Shown piece by piece: positions 1-4,716 of a DNA stretch of 9,699 nt. Position 1 is the stretch's first letter. Every line of letters begins with the position of its first letter. Below the pieces are notes generated by a model. The model saw only the letters and a program-made list of their open reading frames with translations. It searched no databases and was not told the DNA's origin. The DNA is from an uncultured Clostridia bacterium (GTDB lineage Bacteria > Bacillota > Clostridia > Oscillospirales > CAG-272): assembly GCA_937914815.1 (NCBI GenBank), contig CALDMI010000395.1, forward strand, positions 1 through 9,699, written 5' to 3'. Both the position numbers and the translations under genes were made by a program.

Positions 1-323
1 CCCCGCATGCCCGAAAGGTTTTCCGCGAGCTCCGCGAGCGTCGAGACCCCCGCGCACGGTGTCCCGCGCGAGAGTGCAATCCCCTTGACAAGCGCCGCGC
101 CGATCCGCACCCCTGTAAACGACCCGGGACCGACAGCACAGGCGAGAAGCCCTATGTCAGAGTAGCCGACCCCCATGTCGGCGAGTATCCGCTCCGCCAT
201 AGGGAGGAGCAGCTCGCTCTGCGTCAGCCCGTTGTCCACGGTATAGGAGGCGACCGTCCTGTCGTCGTCCATAAGAGCGACAGATGCAATCTTTGCCGTG
301 CTCTCAAACGCCAGTGTGTACAT
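1..323 (-). CDS. tsaB: TsaB, t6A tRNA modification subunit (3' part cut by window edge)
   Basis: TsaB is the dimerisation partner that activates TsaD in the cytoplasmic TsaBDE complex, which transfers threonylcarbamoyl to A37 of tRNAs reading ANN codons. The visible 107 residues cover the N-terminal ASKHA-type lobe. They start MYTLAFESTAKIASVALM, where TsaB normally has a strand ending in D/E-S/T-S/T, then TQSELLLP at 34-41, and the family signature GPGSFTGVRIG at 65-75. The frame stays open to the window edge, so the C-terminal half lies outside. The start is the ATG at 323-321. It shares one base with the tsaE stop (TGATG), and the G-rich tail of tsaE (331-338) sits at Shine-Dalgarno distance, which points to translational coupling. 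It is the last visible gene of the minus-strand operon; rimI and tsaD often follow in related genomes. The family call is secure from motif and neighbour. Confidence 0.93.
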   Translation of the reverse strand, partial: MYTLAFESTAKIASVALMDDDRTVASYTVDNGLTQSELLLPMAERILADMGVGYSDIGLLACAVGPGSFTGVRIGAALVKGIALSRGTPCAGVSTLAELAENLSGMR

Positions 324-760
324 CAGAAATCCCCCCCCGTTATCTCTATTTTTCTCCCGTCGCCGTCGTCGGTGCGCGAAATCGTGACCACCACCCGATC
401 GCTCGGCAGATATTCCGTCACGTTTTCCGACCATTCCGCAATGCAGAAGCCGTCCCGGGATATATAGTCCTCGTACCCTGTGGAATACAGGTCGTCCCCG
501 TCGGAGATCCGGTACATGTCGAAGTGATATATGTGCACCCCGCCGTCCCCGGTATATTCGTTGACTATCGTATATGTCGGGCTCTTCACCCGCAGAATAC
601 CGAACGCACCTGCGAACCCGCGGACAAATGCCGTCTTGCCGACGCCCATCTCGCCCCGCATGGCGATAAATCCGCGCCGCGCCCCCCGCCGGAGAAACTC
701 ATTTGCGAGCTCCCGCCCGACCGCCTCCGTCTCCGAAACACTCTTTGTATAGTAAACCAT
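323..760 (-). CDS. tsaE: TsaE, ATPase of t6A tRNA modification
   Basis: TsaE is the P-loop ATPase that binds the TsaB-TsaD complex and allows repeated rounds of t6A37 synthesis. The 145 residues match the usual family length. A Walker A motif GEMGVGKT lies at 36-43, followed by the TsaE-typical SPTYTIVNEY at 60-69, HFDMYR at 79-84 with the conserved Asp81, and AEWSE at 108-112. All expected motifs are present. The gene starts 56 nt after the methyltransferase stop, and its stop overlaps the tsaB start by one base. The start ATG (760-758) sits in the loop of a small perfect inverted repeat (752-767), and no strong Shine-Dalgarno is visible (GGGATG about 9 nt upstream is the best candidate). 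The last codons contain a G8 run. tsaE followed directly by tsaB is a common Firmicute order and supports both calls. Confidence 0.95.
   Translation of the reverse strand: MVYYTKSVSETEAVGRELANEFLRRGARRGFIAMRGEMGVGKTAFVRGFAGAFGILRVKSPTYTIVNEYTGDGGVHIYHFDMYRISDGDDLYSTGYEDYISRDGFCIAEWSENVTEYLPSDRVVVTISRTDDGDGRKIEITGGDF
331..338 (-). other. G8 homopolymer at the tsaE-tsaB junction
   Basis: Read on the minus strand, the last tsaE codons are ACG GGG GGG GAT TTC TGA. The run of eight G contains G GGG GGG in the tsaE frame, which fits the X XXY YYZ layout of -1 slippery sites. tsaB lies in the -1 frame, so a one-base backward slip would read GGA TTT CTG ATG and join TsaE to TsaB. The run also lies where a ribosome binding site for tsaB would be. 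Whether it slips is not known. Confidence 0.5.
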
Positions 761-767
761 TGTTTAC
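752..767 (-). repeat. Inverted repeat with the tsaE start codon in its loop
   Basis: GTAAAC at 752-757 and GTTTAC at 762-767 are perfect inverted copies separated by four bases. On the minus strand the loop reads AATG and contains the tsaE initiation codon. A six-pair AU-rich stem is weak, so a role in tsaE translation is only a possibility. Confidence 0.35.
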
Positions 768-776
768 ATCCCGTCC

Positions 777-792
777 GTAAAATCTGTAAAAT
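777..792 (-). repeat. ATTTTAC-N2-ATTTTAC direct repeat upstream of tsaE
   Basis: On the minus strand two copies of ATTTTAC are separated by two bases, ending about 17 nt before the tsaE start. The same arrangement occurs at 3094-3109, about 25 nt before the first gene of the operon. The 9-nt spacing is identical at both places while the spacer bases differ. The function is unknown. Confidence 0.5.
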
Positions 793-816
793 CCGAATTA
801 AAACCGTTCCGAAAGG

Positions 817-1977
817 TTAAAAGCCTACCTTGAAATTCTCGTCCCCGGTTATGAATTTCAGTGCCGCGCGGTATTCCGCGCTCGCGCGCTCGTCGCCCTC
901 GCCGCGCTTTATCGCGCGGAGCAGGGTGTTCTTCGGCGTGTCGTCCGGGTCTGTGAGCTCCCTTGCGCATACATCATACCCGCGTGAGCGCAGGAACAGG
1001 AGCCGCAGAGAGTCCGTGACCGCCTCGCACAGCTTGTTTGCAATATGCGGAAACCGCGTTATAAACGACAGCTCGGGTGCCGTAATTTTGTCTTTCATAT
1101 ACCGCTGACAGCACGGGGTAGAGAGTATGACCGGCGCGCCGAGCTCCGCCGCGCGCGAGAGCACAATATCCGTCGCAATGTCGCAGGCATGCAGGGATAT
1201 CACCATGTCCGGCGCCTCGCCCTCCGGCGTGTTTCGCACATCGTCGCAGATAAAGCGCATGCCGGAAAATCCGCACTCCGCGGCGCACCGCGCGCAGTAG
1301 TCGATAACGTCCGCTTTGAGGTCAACCCCGAGCATACGGACCTTCCGCCCGCATATTGCCGTAAGGTAGTAGTAAACCGCGAAACTTAAATAACTTTTCC
1401 CGCAGCAGAGGTCATATATGAGTATTTCACCCTCCCGCGGCAGCTCGTTATATACGTCGCGCACCTGCTCGAGAAATCTGTTTATCTGGCGGAACTTGCC
1501 CTGCCTCTTGTCATGCACGCGCCCGTTCCCGTCCGAAATGCCGAGCTTTATCAGAAATTCCTCGTCTCCCCGGAGTATGTAATCCTTCTTCCGGTCTATC
1601 TCTTCAATCGCGACTTCAAAGTCGCCCCCGCCGCCGAGCCTCTCGCGCAGTGCGCGGTCGCCCGTAACGGTGACAACCCCTTTTTTGCTTACTCTCCGCT
1701 CCGCGTCGCCGAGCGTCGTTATGAGATTTATCTGCCCGAAATCGGTACACGCCCCCGCGGTAAAATCAAATATCCCGTCCTCCGGCACGTTTATATGTCT
1801 CACCGTGTCGCCGCTTATCCGATACTCGACGGCGAGGGCGCGCCCCCGGCGGAGCGAGACGGTGCGCCCCGTGGCGCGCTCTATATCCTCGTCCCGGGCT
1901 TTTGAGAATACTATCTTTTTTATTACCCCGGCAGAGAATGCCGAGGCAACGAGGGAGGGGAATGAGTTATTCGTCAT
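817..1977 (-). CDS. Class I SAM-dependent methyltransferase (Methyltransf_32-like)
   Basis: This 386-residue protein has a Rossmann methyltransferase core in its second half. Motif I is DLCCGKSYLS (about 189-198), the acidic end of strand 2 is GVDLK (217-221), and CDDVR (244-248) follows. LHACD (262-266) and STPCCQ (286-291) resemble the LHxCG and CC signatures of the Methyltransf_32 group, which includes RRNAD1, METTL25 and GSTCD relatives. DKRQGKFRQINRFLE precedes the core. The N-terminal half has no domain I recognise. The substrate is unknown; an RNA target would fit the tsaE and tsaB neighbours but is inference. I chose the ATG at 1977, which has GGGGGA about 5 nt upstream and overlaps the plsY end by 11 bases. 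A GTG at 2022 in the same frame would add 15 residues but has a poorer ribosome site. Confidence 0.82.
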   Translation of the reverse strand: MTNNSFPSLVASAFSAGVIKKIVFSKARDEDIERATGRTVSLRRGRALAVEYRISGDTVRHINVPEDGIFDFTAGACTDFGQINLITTLGDAERRVSKKGVVTVTGDRALRERLGGGGDFEVAIEEIDRKKDYILRGDEEFLIKLGISDGNGRVHDKRQGKFRQINRFLEQVRDVYNELPREGEILIYDLCCGKSYLSFAVYYYLTAICGRKVRMLGVDLKADVIDYCARCAAECGFSGMRFICDDVRNTPEGEAPDMVISLHACDIATDIVLSRAAELGAPVILSTPCCQRYMKDKITAPELSFITRFPHIANKLCEAVTDSLRLLFLRSRGYDVCARELTDPDDTPKNTLLRAIKRGEGDERASAEYRAALKFITGDENFKVGF

Positions 1978-2809
1978 CGCCGTCCCCCACGTCTTTCGCG
2001 TCGCCGCTTTCGCCGTCGTCACTCTTTTTCTTGAACGAGAGCTTGTGCTCAGTCCGCTCGCTGATCCTCCGAAGGTTCTGCCTGTGGCACCATACTATCG
2101 TAATCGCGAGGATAATTGTGACGAGCGCCGCAATGCCGGGCATCGGACCGCCGAGGAATATCTGAAAATAGGCATTGAGCACAACGGGGTAGAGCACCGC
2201 CGCACAGACGGAGCCGAGCGAGACATACTTTGAAATCGCGACCACCGCGACAAATACAATAAACAGGAGCGCGAACACCCCGGGCGAGAGAATGAGCGCG
2301 ACCGTCGCCGTAGAGAGAACGCCCTTGCCGCCCCGCATGCCGTAATAGACCGGGAAAATGTGCCCGAGCACGGCGAAGAGACCGACAACGTACATCATGA
2401 AGTTGACGCTGACCCCGCCGATATACGAGAACCCGAGCATAACCCCGCCGATAGCGAGCGCCAGCGCGGTTTTCGTGATGTCGCATATAAGGGTGGCGAG
2501 CGCCGCGCCCTTTCCGTAGGTGCGGAGCATGTTTGTCGTCCCCGCGTTCCCGCTCCCATGCTTTCTTATGTCGTCGTGATAGACGATCTTTGAGATTATT
2601 ATCGCGCTGCTTATACTGCCGAGAAGATAGGCGGCGATCGCGCAGAACACCGCGAATGCGGCGAATATCAGTACTATCCCGCTCTCCGTCGCGCCACTCG
2701 CACTCTCGACATAGCCGTATATTCCGTATCGCCAGAAGCGCTCTGCCGGGCTTATCTGGCTCGTCTCCGCCGTCGTGACTATACTGCTGAGTGTAGAAAT
2801 AAGGCTCAT
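1967..2809 (-). CDS. plsY: PlsY, acyl-phosphate glycerol-3-phosphate acyltransferase
   Basis: PlsY is an integral membrane enzyme that transfers the acyl group from acyl-phosphate to glycerol-3-phosphate, giving lysophosphatidic acid in the first committed step of phospholipid synthesis. The three family signatures are present in order: GSISSA at 64-69, KHGSGNAGTTNMLRTYG at 83-99, and GHIFPVYYGMRGGKG at 149-163. Hydrophobic segments at about 44-65, 103-123, 134-150, 168-193, 199-219 and 224-240 fit a multi-pass protein. At 280 residues it exceeds the usual roughly 200. The excess is an N-terminal stretch of about 43 residues and a charged cytoplasm-like tail (256-280) rich in Lys, then Asp, Glu and Gly. 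The start ATG overlaps the preceding stop as ATGA, indicating coupling. A shorter start inside the extension is possible, but none is better supported. Confidence 0.95.
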   Translation of the reverse strand: MSLISTLSSIVTTAETSQISPAERFWRYGIYGYVESASGATESGIVLIFAAFAVFCAIAAYLLGSISSAIIISKIVYHDDIRKHGSGNAGTTNMLRTYGKGAALATLICDITKTALALAIGGVMLGFSYIGGVSVNFMMYVVGLFAVLGHIFPVYYGMRGGKGVLSTATVALILSPGVFALLFIVFVAVVAISKYVSLGSVCAAVLYPVVLNAYFQIFLGGPMPGIAALVTIILAITIVWCHRQNLRRISERTEHKLSFKKKSDDGESGDAKDVGDGDDE

Positions 2810-3069
2810 TTCTTGCCGTCCTTTCCGCGCCCGAACAGTGCCGAGAGGCGGGGGCGGTTACTCTCCCGCCGCTGCTCGCCCTCGTCGGGTATAACCTCTG
2901 CCGAGACCGCGCGCCCGCCCTCGAGCGTGAGCGCGACTACATCCCCCGCAGAAAGCCCAGTGTCGACGAGCGTGTACTCCGCCTCGGTAATGTCGTCTAT
3001 AAGCACGGCAATTTTCCTGCCCTCGCCGTCGGTCTCAATCCTGTCGACGGCGCATTTTCTTTTTTCCAT
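2806..3069 (-). CDS. Small DUF3006-like protein, first gene of the operon
   Basis: This 87-residue protein opens with KCAVDRIETDGEGRKIAVLI, then TLVDTGLSAGDVVALTL and AVSAEVIPDE. That layout (VDR motif, a short beta-rich body, then L-x-x-GDVV) resembles the DUF3006 family of small Firmicute proteins of unknown function. The C-terminal 25 residues are basic and look disordered (SNRPRLSALFGRGKDGKK). The start is well supported: GGAGG lies about 11 nt upstream of the ATG and a consensus promoter follows at 3128-3156. The stop overlaps the plsY start (ATGA), so the two are probably translated together. There is no signal peptide or membrane segment. The family assignment is from general resemblance only. 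Confidence 0.7.
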   Translation of the reverse strand: MEKRKCAVDRIETDGEGRKIAVLIDDITEAEYTLVDTGLSAGDVVALTLEGGRAVSAEVIPDEGEQRRESNRPRLSALFGRGKDGKK

Positions 3070-3093
3070 ACATACCTGCCTCCGTGTTTTTCG

Positions 3094-3109
3094 GTAAAAT
3101 AGGTAAAAT
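3094..3109 (-). repeat. ATTTTAC-N2-ATTTTAC direct repeat in the operon leader
   Basis: Two copies of ATTTTAC with a 2-nt spacer lie between the predicted transcription start (near 3121) and the ribosome site of the first operon gene. They would be in the 5' untranslated RNA. The same spaced pair occurs upstream of tsaE (777-792). Confidence 0.5.
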
Positions 3110-3127
3110 AAACAATCTTACAGCTTA

Positions 3128-3156
3128 ATTATACCACTCCGCGCCCCCAAAGTCAA
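3128..3156 (-). promoter_or_regulatory. Sigma-A promoter of the DUF3006-plsY-methyltransferase-tsaE-tsaB operon
   Basis: On the minus strand TTGACT (3156-3151) and a perfect TATAAT (3133-3128) are separated by exactly 17 nt. Transcription would start near 3121, giving a leader of about 50 nt. No other strong promoter is seen before the genes to the left. Confidence 0.88.
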
Positions 3157-3183
3157 CGCGCAATATATATAAATTCGCACCGT

Positions 3184-3208
3184 AAATGCACACGGGAGGT
3201 GTGCATTT
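3184..3208. promoter_or_regulatory. Perfect 10-bp palindrome between divergent promoters
   Basis: AAATGCACAC (3184-3193) and GTGTGCATTT (3199-3208) are exact inverted copies around GGGAG. The site lies 27 nt from the -35 box of the left operon and 10 nt from the -35 box of the rightward gene, outside both predicted transcripts. That makes a DNA-level operator for a dimeric regulator more likely than an RNA hairpin. The regulator is unknown. Confidence 0.6.
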
Positions 3209-3218
3209 GAAAATTTAC

Positions 3219-3247
3219 TTGACCGCGGAGCGGAAAAGTGCTTTAAT
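3219..3247 (+). promoter_or_regulatory. Sigma-A promoter of the QueG-like gene
   Basis: TTGACC (3219-3224) and TTTAAT (3242-3247) are 17 nt apart. Transcription would start near 3254, giving a leader of about 30 nt that contains the ribosome site. Confidence 0.75.
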
Positions 3248-3284
3248 ATAGGTGAAAAGATAAAAGAAGAGGTGAGCGGCGCAT

Positions 3285-4091
3285 ATGACCGAAAGACTTA
3301 ATGCCTTTTTTGACAGCGAAAAAATAGAATACCGCGGCGTGCTCTCATATTCGGATTGCCATGAATACCGCGCCGATATAATGGTGCGCGAGAGCTTCAC
3401 ACCTCGCTCGGTGATAATATTTCTCCTGCCGTACTACGGCGGCAAGACGGATAATCTCTCGCTCTATGCCGCCGCGCGCGACTACCATATAATAATTAAA
3501 GAGGTGACGGGGCGGCTCTGCGCCCTCCTTTCGGAGGAGTACCCCGGCTCACATTCAAAAGGGTACGGAGACCATTCCCCACTTGATGAGCGCGGGGCGG
3601 CGCTCTCCGCCGGGCTCGGTATTCTCGGGGAAAACGGACTTATAATAAATGAAAAATACGGCTCCTATGTCTTTATCGCCGATGTGATAACCGACATCCC
3701 GCCGGAGGACCTCGGCGCCACCCCGAAAAAGGAAATTCGCCACTGCCCGGGTTGCGGCGCCTGCCGCCGTGCCTGTCCGACCGGGATTTTGCGGGGGAAG
3801 GGCGAGACCTGCCTCTCCGCCATAACGCAGAAAAAGGGCGAGCTCACGGAGGACGAGATAGCCCTTATGAAAAAATACAATACCGTCTGGGGCTGTGACA
3901 TCTGTCAGACCGCCTGCCCCTATAACCGCCGCCCGGTGATAACGCCGATAGAGTTTTTCCTCAGCGACAGGGTAGAGCGCCTCGACACAGAGACCCTCGC
4001 CGCAATGGATAAGGCGGAGTTCTCCTCCCGCGCCTTTGCATGGCGCGGCAGACGCACGGTAGAGCGGAATCTTGAATATCTCGGCCTATAA
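3285..4091 (+). CDS. QueG-like double 4Fe-4S protein (epoxyqueuosine reductase family)
   Basis: QueG is a cobalamin- and iron-sulfur-dependent enzyme that reduces epoxyqueuosine to queuosine at position 34 of tRNA-Tyr, -His, -Asn and -Asp. This 268-residue protein has GDHSPLDERGAALSAGLGIL at 95-114, matching the VDTAPVLERxxAxxAGLGxxG region of QueG and keeping the catalytic Asp (Asp96). NGLIIN and GSYVFI follow. The double cluster is CPGCGACRRACP (Cys154, 157, 160, 164), Cys176, and WGCDICQTACPYN (Cys204, 207, 211). It is about 100 residues shorter than characterised QueG (roughly 350-380): the N-terminal domain is reduced and the C-terminal HEAT-like tRNA-binding part is absent. AGAGGTGAG about 9 nt upstream supports the ATG. 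It is monocistronic between its own promoter and terminator. The family is clear; true QueG activity is less certain. Confidence 0.85.
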   Translation: MTERLNAFFDSEKIEYRGVLSYSDCHEYRADIMVRESFTPRSVIIFLLPYYGGKTDNLSLYAAARDYHIIIKEVTGRLCALLSEEYPGSHSKGYGDHSPLDERGAALSAGLGILGENGLIINEKYGSYVFIADVITDIPPEDLGATPKKEIRHCPGCGACRRACPTGILRGKGETCLSAITQKKGELTEDEIALMKKYNTVWGCDICQTACPYNRRPVITPIEFFLSDRVERLDTETLAAMDKAEFSSRAFAWRGRRTVERNLEYLGL

Positions 4092-4129
4092 AAAAGCCGC
4101 GGCACCGGAAATCCGGCGCCGCGGCTTTT
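4092..4129 (+). terminator. Rho-independent terminator of the QueG-like gene
   Basis: A 17-bp stem (4092-4108 with 4113-4129) with one A-C mismatch and an AAAT loop begins directly after the stop codon. The GC-rich core is flanked by A4 and T4, so it could also stop leftward transcription from the tRNA side. Confidence 0.9.
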
Positions 4130-4273
4130 ACTTATCACTTTTTCACTCTTCACTCCCGCTTCACGCGGTTTTTAATTTGTCAAAACTATCACTTTTTCCC
4201 TTTTCACTATTACTTATTACTTCCCAAAGCCCCCGCGGTGAAAGTAATAGGTAAAAGTGAAGAGTGAATAAGT
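4130..4273. repeat. TCACTT/AGTGAA-rich imperfect inverted repeat region
   Basis: This gene-free stretch between two terminators is built of short variants of TCACTT, TTCACT and TTACTT. TATCACTTTTTC occurs twice (4133-4144 and 4187-4198). The left edge (4129-4154) is an imperfect inverted copy of 4256-4274 (AGTGAAGAGTGAATAAGTA) apart from a 7-nt insertion. A small hairpin CCGC-TTCAC-GCGG followed by T5 lies inside. It resembles degenerate intergenic repeats of low-complexity type. No coding frame with a ribosome site was found. Confidence 0.55.
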
Positions 4274-4305
4274 AAAGCCCCAAAGACTCGCGCCTTTGGG
4301 GCTTT
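4274..4305 (-). terminator. Rho-independent terminator of the tRNA operon
   Basis: A perfect 12-bp stem AAAGCCCCAAAG / CTTTGGGGCTTT (4274-4285 and 4294-4305) with an 8-nt loop starts at the 3' end of tRNA-Tyr. On the minus strand it is followed by a T-rich tail (CTTTACTTATTC). Confidence 0.85.
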
Positions 4306-4389
4306 GGTGGGGGAAGCTGGATTCGGACCAGCGAAGTCAGTGACAACAGATTTACAGTCTGCCCCCTTTGGCCGCTCGGGAATTCCCCC
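4305..4389 (-). tRNA. tRNA-Tyr (GUA)
   Basis: The 85-nt gene has a 7-bp acceptor stem GGGGGAA/TTCCCCC, discriminator A, and an encoded CCA. The long variable arm is typical of bacterial tRNA-Tyr, and the T arm contains GGTCCGAATCC. The anticodon stem CAGA/TCTG closes a CTGTAAA loop with GTA at 4355-4353. G34 is the position that QueG-pathway enzymes modify to queuosine. It is the second gene of a two-tRNA transcript and its CCA abuts the terminator stem. Confidence 0.97.
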
Positions 4390-4423
4390 ATATGATTTAT
4401 ATATAAAATTGATTTTTAGCAAG

Positions 4424-4498
4424 TGGAGCTGGTGAACGGAGTCGAACCATCAACCTGCTGATTACAAATCAGCTGCTCTGCCATTGAGCCACACCAGC
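4424..4498 (-). tRNA. tRNA-Thr (UGU)
   Basis: The 75-nt gene has an acceptor stem GCTGGTG/CACCAGC, discriminator T, and an encoded CCA. The D arm is GGCTCAATGGCAGAGC and the anticodon stem-loop is GCTGA-TTTGTAA-TCAGC with anticodon TGT at 4466-4464. The T arm contains GGTTCGACTCC. A37 follows U36, so this is a t6A substrate of the TsaBDE system. A 34-nt AT-rich spacer separates it from tRNA-Tyr downstream. Confidence 0.97.
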
Positions 4499-4514
4499 GT
4501 GCTGAACGACATCT

Positions 4515-4543
4515 ATTATAACAGAGGCAGACCGATTTGTCAA
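4515..4543 (-). promoter_or_regulatory. Consensus promoter of the tRNA-Thr/tRNA-Tyr operon
   Basis: On the minus strand TTGACA (4543-4538) and TATAAT (4520-4515) are both perfect and 17 nt apart. The start would fall near 4508, about 10 nt before the mature tRNA-Thr end. Confidence 0.92.
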
Positions 4544-4642
4544 CCCCTTTTGCGAGATTTTTTTGCATTGAGAAAATTATTCTCCCATAGGCGTAAAACC
4601 GGTGCAATTTGTCCGAATTATGTAATAATTTTGACTTTTCTC

Positions 4643-4670
4643 TTGACATACGCCGCGCAAAGAATATAAT
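4643..4670 (+). promoter_or_regulatory. Consensus promoter of the large lipoprotein gene
   Basis: TTGACA (4643-4648) and TATAAT (4665-4670) are both perfect, with a 16-nt spacer. A second TTGACT lies at 4631. The leader of about 40 nt ends in AAGGAGA about 6 nt before the ATG. This promoter is divergent from the tRNA promoter. Confidence 0.88.
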
Positions 4671-4675
4671 ATTAG

Positions 4676-4705
4676 TTGATATTTTATGAATTATTAATAT
4701 ATCAA
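4676..4705 (+). repeat. AU-rich inverted repeat ending at the ribosome site
   Basis: TTGATAT (4676-4682) and ATATCAA (4699-4705) are perfect inverted copies with a 16-nt AT-only loop apart from one G. The right arm meets the AGGAGA ribosome site. The stem is weak, so it may only keep the site close to unstructured RNA. Confidence 0.35.
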
Positions 4706-4716
4706 GGAGAAAAAGT

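Noticed and set aside
284..820. 178-codon plus-strand frame over tsaE
   Set aside because: It is antisense to a well-recognised TsaE and shows no protein family features.
2020..2022. GTG start for the methyltransferase
   Set aside because: It would overlap plsY by 56 nt and has a poor ribosome site; the ATG at 1977 has GGGGGA at a suitable distance.
1670..2233. 187-codon plus-strand frame over the methyltransferase and plsY
   Set aside because: It is antisense to two genes with conserved motifs and has no ribosome site.
4129..4276. Possible CRISPR or mobile element from the repeated TCACTT words
   Set aside because: The repeats are too short and irregular for CRISPR, there is no transposase, and no target-site duplication is visible.
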